Origin: Calliopum simillimum
Taxonomy: Eukaryota > Arthropoda > Insecta > Diptera > Lauxaniidae
Reading direction: 5' to 3'
Assembly: GCA_951812925.1 (NCBI GenBank)
Contig: OX638371.1
Span: forward strand, 84,577,697 to 84,641,696
DNA length: 64,000 bases
Every line of letters begins with the position of its first letter. The stretch's first letter is position 1. This document shows, in pieces, positions 20,601-32,500 of the stretch. Under the pieces are notes generated by a model. The model had not been told where the DNA came from and searched no databases. It was given only the letters and a program-made list of their open reading frames with translations. The position numbers were made by a program, and so were the translations under genes.

Positions 20601-22106
20601 TTCAACAAATTCTTTTTTATAGAAAATATGTTGAAAATCAAATAAAAATGAACACTTTAGCATAGAAATTGTACTCCACTTTATAGTCTTATCCTTTCAG
20701 TATCATTGGTTTTATGCATTCTGCAGTTGAAATTTCCTTCAATGCAAGTTTTGGAAAATTCTTTCAGTTTAATGTTTTTTGTTTTCCCCCAATCCTTAAG
20801 ATTGTTATCTTTTTATTGTTTTCGCTTTTTCTTTTATTTTACTGGTTTGCTTTTTAAATGGTACTCGAATTCAACGCTTAATCCTTTTGATTTTATTGTA
20901 TCCATTGTTGTTTGGTTTCAATTTGACTTTTATTTCAACTTTACTGAAATTCTTTGTTTTTGTTTTCTTTTTGTTTCAACCATTCAACCTTACGTCGTAT
21001 TTGGTATTAAATTCAAAAAGTTATCAAATTCTAAAAGTATCCATTCACGAGAAAATTCTTATATGTATTAATTTCAGTTTTTTATTTTCTCATTTCTGCT
21101 GGCTTTTCGAAAGGAGTTTTTTTTTCTCTGGTTGTTGTGCTCTCAAAGTGGTGGTGGCATCGTTGTGGTAGCGTCAGCAACAGTGACTTTTTGTCCCGTA
21201 AAATTACTCGACTTTATCGTTACACACATAATGGGAAAAGTTTTAATCACTTGTTGAGGCGACAGTAACGGCGCTACAACAACGACGAATAACAACTACG
21301 TTCAAACACCAGTGCCAGCTCAACTTTGGTCAATTGTTGTGGTTACACAATAGTTGGCTTAAACGTTTTTTCTCTCCTCTATGCTATAGCTAGAGCTTTT
21401 ATTTTTGTTACTCTGTGAAAATATGTATACGTTGTGTTACAAATTGAACATAAGTTATTTGTTGAAATAAGAAAAAAAAAAAAAAATAATTGTAGTATAT
21501 TTTTGTTTGATTTATGCTAAAAGTGGTTTTTCTAAGGGAGTGACAATGTTTTTCTTAAACATAATATTATGTGAGCCAATTCATTTTCATTATCTAATAC
21601 CACAAGTGCGAAAAATCCGAATGTTCACTAGGAAGTATCACAAAAAAAGCTTATCTGAAATGATTTTTAACGAAAAAAAAAAAAAAAATTTCGACCTCTA
21701 AATAATTTCCTTAATGACTTGTTTATATAGCTTTATTTGATGCCCGCGCATCAAGTGTAGTATACAGTTGTTAAAGTCTCATTGTACGCTATCTTTTACT
21801 CATAAGGGAAATTAATCTGATATATTATTTTCGACTAATTGTACACATTATCTCAGTTTCTATCATCTTTAAGTACCAAGGATACACCATAAAATTAAAG
21901 CCAGTAATATATTATAAAATTAATCTCTATAAAGTTTTCTCAAATTGTGGAATTCGAGCAAGCTACAGCGAGTCTTAAACTTAAGTGCAAAAAACTGAAA
22001 TCAATCTCAACCCCTTAAACTATGCAAACTTTGTTTTTTAATCGAATCGGAGCAATAAAAAAAAAAAATCATTTACAGATTAGTCAAGAAAGAAAAAAAT
22101 TTTTTT
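17640..22106. other. Non-coding stretch with simple repeats
   Basis: I see no gene. A GTT/CTG-type trinucleotide run lies at 18147-18178, TATGTA-type microsatellites near 18330 and 19540, and T-rich DNA at 20700-21130. ORFs up to 121 codons (20706-21071 plus) are Phe/Leu/Ser-rich readings of T-rich DNA with no recognisable domain. Confidence 0.5.
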
Positions 22107-22365
22107 ACAAAAAAATATTTTTTTATAAAAAGAACACTTATAAATGAATGGGACCAGTTACTTAGACATATCAATTTACAAACTTTGGTGTAAGCTTTAA
22201 ATTTTTGAAAAAACACTCTTTTCATAAAAATGACTAAGAACGCCAACTAAACCACCCTGTATTTTAACAACGAATGGTTCTAGAACCAAATCCTCCCGGA
22301 CTATTGTTCTTGCACACCGGATTTACCATATTGCCAAATTTGAGCGAAATCGGGAACAACAAAAT
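22107..22365 (+). repeat. Dispersed repeat R1, copy 1
   Basis: Shares blocks with 37141-37355 in the same direction, including AAAAAGAACACTTA, GAATGGGACCA, TTTGGTGTAAGCT and CATATTGCCAAATTTGAGCG. No termini or ORF. Family unknown. Confidence 0.6.
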
Positions 22366-22504
22366 TTTCAGCTGGTACGCTTGCTTCATCTATCGATATA
22401 GAATTTTCCCCACAATAACCTATATAAACGGATCCTCGGAAATTTTCGGGGAAATTATATAAATTGTGGCATTCCACGTGAAGCGCTCAGGTAAAAAATG
22501 TTGA

Positions 22505-22672
22505 TGTTGATATGTCCTCGATACAGATACAAAATATTTTTACAGTTTACAGACTGGTTAACGCAAAAATTTAAAAATTTGACAGGCACGCGTCACTTCG
22601 AATCAAAATTTTAAATTGCTATAGCTCGTTAACCAGAAAAATGTTTTGTAACTGGATCGAGGACATATACAT
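22505..22672. repeat. Small palindromic element
   Basis: Imperfect arms pair GATATGTCCTCGATACAG with CGATCCAGT..-type complement ending GGATCGAGGACATATAC, and CTGGTTAACG with CGTTAACCAG. Total about 168 bp. It adjoins the TIR element to its right. Confidence 0.6.
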
Positions 22673-22673
22673 A

Positions 22674-23060
22674 TCTGTGGACTTTTGACAAAACAACCTA
22701 AGTCGAGATAAAACAATTCTCCAGGATTTTAGGTCTAAATATAAAATTTAAATACGCTTCTATGGGTATAATCGCCATGTGTCTATGATTTCTTGTTCCA
22801 GAGATATAAGGGTGTCCCATAGTTTACGCAAGATTTGAACTTAGTGCCATTCGTGTGATGAAGTGTTTTGAACCAAAAAAAAAAAAAAAAAATTATTTGA
22901 CAGCTGACACTTTAAGACAAGTTAAAATGTATGGAAAGAGGATATTCAACGCTGGATCAACGAATTCGAGCCACATTATTGAAAAATAGTTAATCAATTT
23001 TTAGGCTCTTCTGAAAAGTTGCCAATTTCGAGTTAGGATGTTTTGTCAAAAGTCCACAGA
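22674..23060. mobile_element. TIR element (about 387 bp) with a possible transposase scrap
   Basis: The ends read TCTGTGGACTTTTGACAAAA and its exact complement, continuing imperfectly (CCTAA.TCGA). It is flanked by TA (22672-22673, 23061-23062), the Tc1/mariner pattern; ATAT is an alternative. Inside, 22922-22988 vaguely resembles the start of a Tc1/mariner transposase but is not readable. Confidence 0.65.
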
Positions 23061-23612
23061 TATGTATAGATATTCATAAGTAAATATGTATTACTAAAAA
23101 CTTACTGGACCGCTTCTCGTGGAAAGCTCCAATTTACATAATTTCTCGGAAAGTTTTATGTATCTTGGAATTATCGGAAATATCACATATGTATGTATGT
23201 AGGAATTGACCTAAAAGGGCAGACAAATGACAAGGGGACAACACCCAAGTACTTGGTGAAAAATAGAGAAAGGTATAAAGTTGACAACACTGTCGTGAAC
23301 ATAACGAAAACAGAATAACGAACAAACGGACCGAAGCTAAGCAATCGTAGTCGTGTTTGAGCGTCGCTTTTGAATAGTCGTGTTTGTAAAATCGTATATT
23401 TTATACTCTATAATACCTAAATACATAGTTTTTTTAGTTTTAAGTTTCTTTACTTAAATTAAATGAATTATTAACTTTAAACAAATGAGTTTCTATAAAT
23501 GGAAATTGACTGACTCGGAATCTTCCATGTATATAGCCAGTCTCTAATTTGGCTGGTCTATTAGGAACCTGTTGGGAGTTATCTTGAATCAATCTCAATC
23601 AATCAATCTTAA

Positions 23613-24259
23613 CCCATTTTCGGCCAAGAAATTAGAACTTTTTTATTTTTAGTGTAATTAGCACCTCCTGATGCCAAATCCGTCATCAAAAAATTTTTAT
23701 GAATTTTTTTTTTTTGGGAATTTTCTTTTCGTTTTCCCCACCCCCCGCCCCCTAATTGACGGAACTATTTTTTTTTACCTCATGCCATCGTCACATAGGT
23801 GGGAGCGGTGGTAATGGAAAAACTTTTTGCGAATTTTAGCGTATCGAGGCTTATGGGCAGCCCCTTTTCACCGAAAACGTTCCATTAATCGAACACTAAC
23901 TTTGACTCATTACGGCAACTATCAGGTAATGACAGGTGTTGATTTTTGGATTGCAGGACATAGCTTGGTCCTTTGGCTATAAAACCTCATCATTAATTTT
24001 TTTTTTTTATTGTGATTATTTTATGTTTTTAATAATTTTTTAAAAAAAGGTCCGTCGACAAGGCATTTTTCAACCACCCCTCTCAAACTGAAATAGAGGG
24101 GGGTGGGGAAGTGGGAAATAATATTTTCGAACAGCCAAAAGATCAAAGTAATATAAGGCATTAAAAGTCTTTTTGATATCATTAACTTTCATTGCTTAAA
24201 AAATTATTGAAAATTGTCAATTTTACTGTTCGCGTACGCAAACAGCGGCCGAAAATGGT
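23613..24259. mobile_element. TTAA-flanked piggyBac-like MITE
   Basis: Terminal repeats CCCATTTTCGGCC and GGCCGAAAATGGT are each flanked by TTAA (23609-23612, 24260-24263). TTAA duplication plus a CCC start is the piggyBac pattern. About 650 bp, no ORF. The interior has C/G-rich homopolymer blocks at 23743 and 24095. Confidence 0.65.
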
Positions 24260-24269
24260 TTAAACTGCA

Positions 24270-25340
24270 ATAGAGAATGCACTGCAGTCTGAGAAAATTC
24301 CCCGGGAATCTTGATTCACGATAACTCCCATTTAGTCATCAAAAACGCAATTTTATGTCATTCAAAAATTATTTCAGATAAGCTTTCAAAATGTTCGATG
24401 TTAGCCAACAATTTTTTCTTATTTGCATTGACGTCGATACTATCTAAGAAGCGTCCACCTTCAGCTCAGTTTTCTTGGGAAATATATATAAACGAAATAA
24501 ATGGTAAACAAAACTAAACTAAAAGTGCAACCCAAGAAATCACAATAATAATAAACAGAAAATATGATTTTCTAACCTAAAACTTGTGCCAAAGATTTAT
24601 GTGCAGCAAATGCTTACGTTAACGCTCACTAAGATCCAAATTTCAAGATAAAAATACGAGCGAACGAATGCAGGTGAAATGCAACACCAAATTGAACAAA
24701 GAAGCAACTGCAAATGAAACAACAAACTTCCATGGTAAGAGTACAGTAATCTCACAGAAAAGAAGTGAAATCCTGCACAAAAACCATTAACACTTTCAAC
24801 CAGATTTGGCACAAAACTCAAAAAAAAAAAAAACTTCAAAAAAGCAAAACAACAAAAAACAATCATGATAATGCAAACCACAAAAGTCAAAACGATTTCA
24901 AAAATAAAACTGAAAATGAAAAAAATACACTAAAAATGCACATGAAAAATGAGATTTTTATCATTTTAACATAATTCATAAGCACAAAACTCGGTTTATG
25001 GCAGCTTAGTAGGTAAAAAGTGAGAATATTCTTATTGTTGTTGTTGTTGTTATTGTTGCCTTTTGTATATCAACCTGACACCTTCGCAATGCAATGCATT
25101 ACGAAACAAAAGCAACATATCCAACAACAGAAATGCAAAAAAAGAACCCTATAAACAATGTGGAGGAGCTCAGGGTTTTAAAAGAATTTTTGGCAACTTT
25201 TACGGATAAAGTTTGAAAAGAAAAAGACCAATGTTGGATAAGAATATGGTACGAGTGCAAAGAACTTGTTCAGGGAGTAACTACAAAAGAAGGAAACTGA
25301 ACGAAATATGACGAATATTAAAAACTTTCAAGTATGAAGT
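24270..25340. other. Non-coding stretch
   Basis: No gene seen. A (GTT)n run at 25037-25053 and an A-rich stretch at 24800-24960. The overlapping ORFs on both strands at 24597-24974 are low-complexity. Confidence 0.45.
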
Positions 25341-25349
25341 TGGACTTGC

Positions 25350-26510
25350 AACCGTAATATTTGGGCGGTTACTTTAAACCAAGCTTGCCCTTTTAGAGTA
25401 AAAAATGTAAAATTTGGTAAACGCATAGACATTCTTGAAACTAAAACTAAAATTAGTAAGTAAATGCCCTACCTTACAGCATTTTGAAAATTTTGCATGT
25501 GTAGAAGGTGTCACACCTGCTTGTTCGAATTCACTTATTTTTGCTTAGAACTAACGGTAACTATAACATGTGTCTGTGCGAAATTTGGTTAAAATACCTC
25601 AAATAACGTTTGCTTTGAAGCATTTTAAATTTTGTTTTTTTTTTGTTTTTTTCGTGTTTTCACTCATTTCATGACTTTTGACATTTAAGTGTAAAAAATT
25701 TTTTTATACTCAAGGGCCCACCCCTCTTGGATATCGGATTCAAAAATTTAAAAAATGTTTTTTTCGTTATTTCGTGGTTTCAACGCGTTTCATGACTTTT
25801 CACGACATTTTAGTGTAAAAAAAATTTTTGCACCCAAGATGTCCCCTTGGACATCGGAATAAAAGATTTAAAAAAATTTTATTGTTTTGTTATTTCGTGT
25901 TTTCTATGCGTTTTATGACTTTTTACAAGATTTTAATGTAAAAAAATGTTTTACACCAAAGAGCCCTGGATATAGGAATCATAAATTAAAAAAAAAAAAT
26001 TTTCGTTATTTCGTGTTTTCTACGCATTTCATGGCTTTTTATGAGATTTTAGTATAAACAAATTTTTTACACCCAAGGGACTCCGCCTTAAATATCGGAA
26101 ACAAAAATAAAAAAAAAATTCTTTTTCGATTTTTTCGTGTTTTCTACGCATTTCATGACTTTTTACGAGATTTTAGTGTAAACAATTTTTTTACACCCAA
26201 GGGCCTCCATTGGATGTCGGAATCAAATATTTAAAAAAAATTTTTTTTTGTTATTTGGTATTTTCTACGCATCTCAGGACCTTTTACGACATTTTAGTGT
26301 AATTGCTTTCTGCTCAGAGCTTTCACTTACCATTTGTGACCATCTGCGAGAAATTTTGTTACATAATCTTAAATAACACTTGCACTACATCATTTTGAAA
26401 ATTTTGAGTGTCTGGGAAGTACCACGGATTCTTGTCTAAATCAAGTTTCTGATTAGAGCTTTCATTTACTGCTTTACACGGCCCGTGCTCAGTTCTGATT
26501 CCGAATACAA
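25350..26510. repeat. Decayed Helentron-like repeat expanded by a ~121-bp minisatellite
   Basis: The flanks share blocks with the Helentrons to the right (CAGCATTTTGAAAATTTTG, TTGTTCGAATTCAC, GAAATTTGGTTAAAATA). At about 25640-26305 a unit occurs 5-6 times; CGTGTTTTCTACGCATTTCA-type blocks start at 25653, 25773, 25896, 26012, 26136 and 26257, giving periods of 116-124 bp. Each unit also carries TTTTAGTGTAAA and a CACCCAAG..CC block. No ORF. Confidence 0.7.
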
Positions 26511-26684
26511 TTGGTTAAGTTAATAACATTATAATAATGAAGTCAATCTAGGAAAATCACATACAGCTAAAACGGGGGACTTACCACAAAAGCGTAGTTT
26601 AATTGGCTGGCGTGTTCAACACAGTTTCGGACAAAGTAATCAATTATTTTGCACCAAATCCGTCATTATGCATGTAAATACGCA

Positions 26685-27275
26685 AGGGTGTCAGTGTAGA
26701 ACAAAAGTGAGCCAATTTTGGCTCGACACCAACAACATCAATATTTCTGTACAACATTCACAGAAATAATTTTTGTTGTTTTTTTTTTCACGCTCGTCAA
26801 AATTTCGCGTTTTTGTTGCTTTTTTGCGTACACACAAAATCGAACTCGAACCAACATAAAACAACAACAACGACTAAGTCGCATCAAAAATAAAAACAAC
26901 AAACAATATGGGTATTAATGCGTTGATGCGCAGTTGCGAAAATGCAAGTCTTTTACGCACTAACGCCTGAACGTTCAATGTGAATATTTCCATCTTGAGA
27001 ATTTGCAGAAGTAGTGCGAAATTTTCGGCAATGTGTTTGATTTTTTACAAATGTCAAACTTTCGCAAACCGCACTTCCGCAACGACGCAAGAGCATTGCG
27101 CATCAACGCGTGAGTACCCCTACTTTTTGTGTGTGTCCCAGTTCTTAGAAATTTTGAAAATTGTTGAAATATTATTGTTGTAAACGAGGCTTGAAAAAAC
27201 AACAAAAAATTGTTTTTGTGAGCGTTGACTGCGCTGCATGCGCTTGGCTCAGTGATGTAAAAACGCTGACACCCT
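26685..27275. repeat. Possible TIR element
   Basis: AAGGGTGTCAGTGT at the left is matched by the complement of ACGCTGACACCCTT at the right, with GAGCCAA blocks nearby on both sides. The interior has repeated (ACA)n and GCGCA/TGCGC-type blocks. No clear target duplication was found, so the boundary is tentative. Confidence 0.4.
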
Positions 27276-27792
27276 TATTTTACAGGATAGAATACTGAAC
27301 TAGTAAGGGTGTAAAATTTGGCCTGGCCAAACATTAAATACCCTACACTGCAGTGTTTTTCAAATTTTGCTTATATGTGAGGTGATACGCCCTCTTGTCC
27401 GAGTTCACCCAGTTTTTGTTCAGAACATGCATTTATAGTTTTTAGTGTCTGAGTGAAAAACTTTTTTAGTAAAGCGTTTGAAGCTTTTGCTTGTATAGGA
27501 GGTGCCACGCCCTCTTGTCCGAGTTCGTCTAGTTTTAGCTTACACTGAGAAAAGAGTATGTTTCGATCAAAGAATTATATTTGATTGAACATTTTAGAAA
27601 ATATTTGTTAATAATTAACAAATTTCGGTAAATATTAATATGCCTTTAATTGGACCTTGAAATATTGTCGATTGGGCCAAAACTGATATCTGTTTGATGG
27701 AATGTCAAATATTTGCTTTAACTTAAAAAAAAAACCTTGTCTGGGATTCGAACGCACTCTAAAAAAAAAAAAATAATTAAAAAGAATTCTTT

Positions 27793-27864
27793 CTTGTCTG
27801 GGATTTGAACCTACGCCCCCAGGTTATAACTCAAACATCTTATACATTGAGCTAATTCTATCTA
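27793..27864 (-). repeat. tRNA-like sequence, left member of an inverted pair
   Basis: The minus strand reads a box-A-like GAATTAGCTCAATGTATAAG and a box-B-like AGGTTCAAATCCC with about tRNA spacing. The acceptor stem does not close, so it is tRNA-derived, not a functional tRNA gene. Confidence 0.6.
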
Positions 27865-28020
27865 CTTTAATTCTAAACAAAAAGTCATACAAAAAATTCA
27901 ACAAGTATTGAAAAATTTTAAAAACATTATTTTCAAAAGTTACAAAAACAATCAATACTTGTTAAATTTTGTGTTTGACTTTTTGTTTAAAATAAATTCA
28001 AAATAACAATCACTACAAAC

Positions 28021-28092
28021 GTAGATAGAGTTAGCTCAATGTATAAGACGTTTGACTCATATCCTGTGGGTCTATGTTCGAATCCCAGACAA
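28021..28092 (+). repeat. tRNA-like sequence, right member of an inverted pair
   Basis: Box-A-like GAGTTAGCTCAATGTATAAG at 28028 and box-B-like GTTCGAATCCC at 28076, followed by a long T-run at 28099 that could act as a Pol III terminator. It is a close inverted copy of 27793-27864. The DNA between them (AAAAAGTCATACAAAAAATT / GTTTGACTTTTTG) is also palindromic. Confidence 0.6.
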
Positions 28093-29539
28093 GAAAAATT
28101 TTTTTTTTTAAATTAATTATTTTATTTTTTTACTTCACTTTGATTGACTTTTTGATTTGATATAACTTTTTCGTATTTCAATTTGTATATGTAGAACATC
28201 TATAGTTATAATATAGTTCTGATTGTTAAGCTGTAAGATTCAGTAATTTACATTCGGTCATTGCGTCCTGAGGTTTAAAGAATTCAATACGCGCGGCATA
28301 GTTCCAATTCGCTATACATGGATTCCCTCTTACGATTGCAATGAACCAAGGTTACAAATGTAGCTGGTAAATATATGGTAGCATCTAACAAAGAACAAAA
28401 AATGCCCCGGGGGTATGAGTTCAATCCCCACCCAGATATGATTTTTTTTTGTGTTTTTTTTTTTTGTTTTTATTTTTTTGTTTTTTTTTTTTGCAACTTG
28501 GCGAGTGCATTCAAATTTCAGAGAGGAGTTTTATTTTTAATTTATAACAAATATTATATTTTATGATGTCGCCGTGATCCTAGCAAATATTGTCATATTA
28601 GTTTCTAATTAATAAAAAGATTAATAATAATAAAGGTCTAAATTCAAAACAATATATGTCTTTATATGCAAACATATATTTGGTAATTATTAACAAATAT
28701 ACGATTGAACCAATAAAATTGCTCAAATATGCCACTCATTAAATGATATCAAATATTCGATTCGCCTATATCAAATATATTATTTGTTAATTATTACCAA
28801 ATTTTGATGTATATAATCATACTGTTTTCTCAGTGTAGAGCGTGCATTTATAGTATTTAGTATTTGAGTCTAGTTTGGTTGGATTATCTCAAAAAACTGT
28901 TTCAGTATAGTATTTTGAAACTTTTGCTTATGTGGGAGGTGCCACGCCTCCTTGACCGATTTCACCCAATTTTTGTTGAGAGCTTTCATTTATGAATTTT
29001 AGTGTCTGAGTCAAATTTGGTTGGAATATCTCAAAAAACGCTTTCAGTATAGCGTTTTTCAGCATTTGCTTCTATGGGAGGTGCCACGCCGTCTTGTCCG
29101 AATTCGCTCAGTTTTTGCTTAGAGTTTGCGCTTAGAATTTTTAGTATTTATGCGTATTTTGGTTGCATTGTCGTGAAAAATACTCCTAAAATTGCATTTT
29201 GAATATATTTTTTGTATGGGCGGTAGGCGTGTCCGTTGACCGATTTCGCTCATTTCAATCCCCCGAGCTAACTTTGGTGACGGAGGCAAAGTACCAAATT
29301 TCATTGAATTATCTTGCTGTTTTCCCAAAATGTGTATTTCAACACACAGCCAGCCACCCAGCCATCCAGCCAGCCACCCATCCAGCCACTCAGCCAGACA
29401 GAAGGACATGGCTATATCGACTCAAGAGGTGACGCTGATCAAGAATATATATACTTTTCTATATCTGCCACGCCTCCTTCTCTGCGTTACAAACGGAAGG
29501 ACAAAGTGAATATACCCTGGGTGTAGGGTATAAAAAAGA

Positions 29540-32500
29540 AGATTCCTTAGACTATTGTAAAGCACTTTTTCCTTACCATTTTTCACAAAACCAACGGAGT
29601 GATTTGATTTTAAAATGGACCATATTGCATATTTCGCAGACACCCAATATGTCACCCCTTAGCATATTCCGCTGAAACTATGAAGTTTTTTTTTTAAATA
29701 AACCGAGATTCACCAAAATCGTGATATGATCTGTATTTCCGTAAGCCACATTAGATCTGCCATTACGAGTTCTGAAAATGTGAATTTCAAAAAATGCAAA
29801 AGGAAAAAATATGTTCAGAATAGTCCCAAGAATCATACATCATATATGTTATACCCTTTTATTGAAGATGGATATGGCCTTACCATTGAGAAATTGACTT
29901 AAAATTAATGCAACAGATTTTATTGAACAGACATAGATGCCTCAAGCAATATCTCGGACAATGAGCATACAATGAACTTTGTATGACGGAAGAGGCTCCA
30001 TAAAGTTCATTGAACGCAAGAGCGATTATGCTTTGGGTACAATGCGATTCAAGTGAACATAGCCACTATAATTTAAAATTGATGTGAAATATTTCAATTC
30101 TCTGGAAACTCGCTTGTTTCAGAGAGAGAAAGAAAGGACTCTTACTTAAAAATTACTACTTTTTATGCTAGAGAGATGTGGAAAAACAAAAATTTGCAGA
30201 ATTGCATCAACTAGAAATTTTGCCTGAACTTTTTTTTTGTCCGAAGAATAGTTTTTAAGTTATTCGCCAAAAATTTACTTTTTTGATCTTTGAACCCCCC
30301 TTGTACTGATTGAAATTGCATCAATTTTTAAAATCTCAAAAGAAAAGTAAAATACTGAATATTTGTTTTTAAAAACTGACCCAAATAAATTTGCTTTAAT
30401 GACATGCGCTTATCCTACCACTTAACTTATGTAAATCACAGCGGTACAAGTAGTTACCGTTCAAATGAAAATCTCCAGACAAGCCATTTGCACCTTAGGT
30501 CAGAAGAAAAAAAAAAAATTCACATAAACAAAAACAAAATTTTCATGTTGCATTCAAAATCGCTGATAAAGTCACTTATAGAGCTACAAATCGCTTTTAC
30601 AACCATAACGTTTACGGACCCCACCCACTTAAGAGTCAACCTGTTTAAAAGTCGTAAAAATGTACGAGAATACCTACATAGAAACAAAAACCGAAGGATA
30701 AAAAATAAACAAAAATAACAGAAAATAAGACTCCTCGACAAAGTCCAGTCATAAAAAGAAACCATGAATGGAGAAGGAATATAGAAACGGAGGGGGATGG
30801 GGATATCAGTCGAATCATGAAAAGCAACACCGACGACGACGATGTAGTCAAGTTGCGGTTTATATGAATTTATGAGCGTAAAACGTGCACAACAAACTTT
30901 TTCAGCATGCTGTTGTTATATAAACGTACGTACGTATGTGCATATGCGTGTGTGCCACGCCCCCTCAAACGCCCCAACTGCTTTACCTTTAACTGCGCTC
31001 TTGCTACTTGTCCGTTGCATGTGCCGCAACGGCATTTTTATCGTTACGTCCCAATTTAATCGATTTTACATTTCGATAAGCCGCGCATTTCGATTTACGT
31101 CGTCGTCGTCATTGGTGGGGGTGATGGTGTTGGTAGCTCTGTGGTAAAAACTTAAAAGTCAAAATTGTTGGTTGCCGCCAATACGCTGACGCTGGAGCAA
31201 AGAGGGGGGCAGGGGGGTTAAATTTATACATCGTTGCGTTGTCGTCATAGACCACCAACAAGCAACATTAACACATAAATCAAAAAACTTTTTTAAAAAA
31301 ACTCCGAACGTAACTGCAACGTGTTAGAATTTTCATTTTTTTCTTCTGTGTGCAATGTGATTTTGCGAAGGGTGTTGCAAAAAATTAATATTTTTATTTT
31401 TGCACAGCAGCCGAAATTCTACAGGTTTTTGCTATAATGCCAAATATTTTATTTTCTGGCAACACCCTGCTCGTTTTTATGTAATTGAGAAAGATATGTT
31501 ACCGTTACGTTTAACATTACGTTGCAGCGTTGTGGAAGCAAGCAAGCAAGCAGCTATCATTTGGACTTTGCCGACGTTGTTAAATGGTTCGCTTTAAAAC
31601 AGCAATTATCCTGCTACTATCCTGGCTTTATGGTATATCCATATGTAAGTGTGCGGTGTTATCTCTGCTGTGTGTGTGTCTGTAAGTGTGCTTGTATTAC
31701 AAACGAAGCGCACAATTAAGGTTTCGATTTTATTTTTGTATTTGTAAGCAATAAAGTAGACACAGCAAAGAGCGCATAGAAAAATTCATATTACACATTT
31801 AATGACTTTGAGGATAACACATAATAAGGATTTATTAATCATGACTGTAATTTCAGAAATTATTTTATTTCTCTTGCATTATACGATAATTTAAGTTTAA
31901 AGGATTAAGGAGTCTAATATATTTTGTAAAGCCAATATAAATAAACCCAAGGCCCAACGCCTAAGTATTCACTTCCACTACAATAGAAATTGTATTTTAT
32001 TCTTCTGAAACTCCTATCCATCCCTATTTGAGTAGCTTGGTCTTCTTTGCCGTAGGCATCTGATTACATTTTCCTTATAAAACGGCAAAATTCTTTAGAA
32101 ATTGGACCAAAATAACTAATTACTATGACATTGCATTAGCAGCGAGCGAGATATATATTCGCTTTCAGAATAACTTAGGATATAGAACTTTAGTTGATGT
32201 CAAAAGGTATGCTATAAGTAGCTCTTTTATACGAATGGAAGATAAATCTCCCCTTTGACTTTTGCACTGTCTGACCCAAATTTTCTCCACTACTCCGACC
32301 AGAATGGTTTTTGTCTATAGAACATATAAACTGATTTTTTAAATATACCAGCATCTGGGGTCAAATATATTAATGTGTATATAAAATCGTTCATGCAAAT
32401 TTTTGTCATCGCATCATGAATAAACCACAAAATATATTGAAGCCATATTTTCACCATATCTATGCTAAATCTTCCTCTAGGTTAATATCGTAAAAAAGGG

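Larger units (their letters stand above)
27543..28835. mobile_element. TIR element inserted in the Helentron, carrying tRNA-like sequences
   Basis: A 1293-bp insert starting CACTGAGAAAAGAGTATG, whose right end reads CATACTGTTTTCTCAGTG. It is flanked by TA (27541-27542, 28836-28837), and the uninterrupted Helentron at 57584-58326 shows the empty site (AGCTTAGAG). The arms share TTGTTAATAATTAACAAAT-type blocks. No transposase ORF. It contains several box-B-like sequences next to T-runs (near 27735, 27800, 28074 and 28415). Confidence 0.75.
27299..29532 (-). mobile_element. INE-1/DINE-like Helentron, copy 1, with an insertion
   Basis: In minus orientation it starts at the TATACCCTACACCCAGGG-type block, followed by the TATATATATTCTTGATCAGCG region, a CTGG-type tetranucleotide tract (29345-29400) and repeated GTGCCACGCC units. 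It ends with a TTTGGCC-A-GGCCAAA-type hairpin and CTAG followed by T. This matches the structure of INE-1/DINE-1 non-autonomous Helentrons. The interior is interrupted at 27543-28835. Without the insert the length is about 940 bp. Confidence 0.75.

Noticed and set aside
20706..21071. 121-codon ORF that looks like several membrane segments
   Set aside because: Reading of T-rich DNA; Phe/Leu content is explained by composition.
25640..26305. CRISPR-like array
   Set aside because: Long, diverged, directly adjoining units in a eukaryotic genome; an ordinary minisatellite.
27793..28092. Functional tRNA genes
   Set aside because: Box A and box B are present but acceptor stems do not close and no valid anticodon arm is visible.
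29345..29400. Gene-like Pro/Ala-rich ORFs around the CCAG tract
   Set aside because: The tract is the tetranucleotide microsatellite of a Helentron and recurs at 58175 and 61829.
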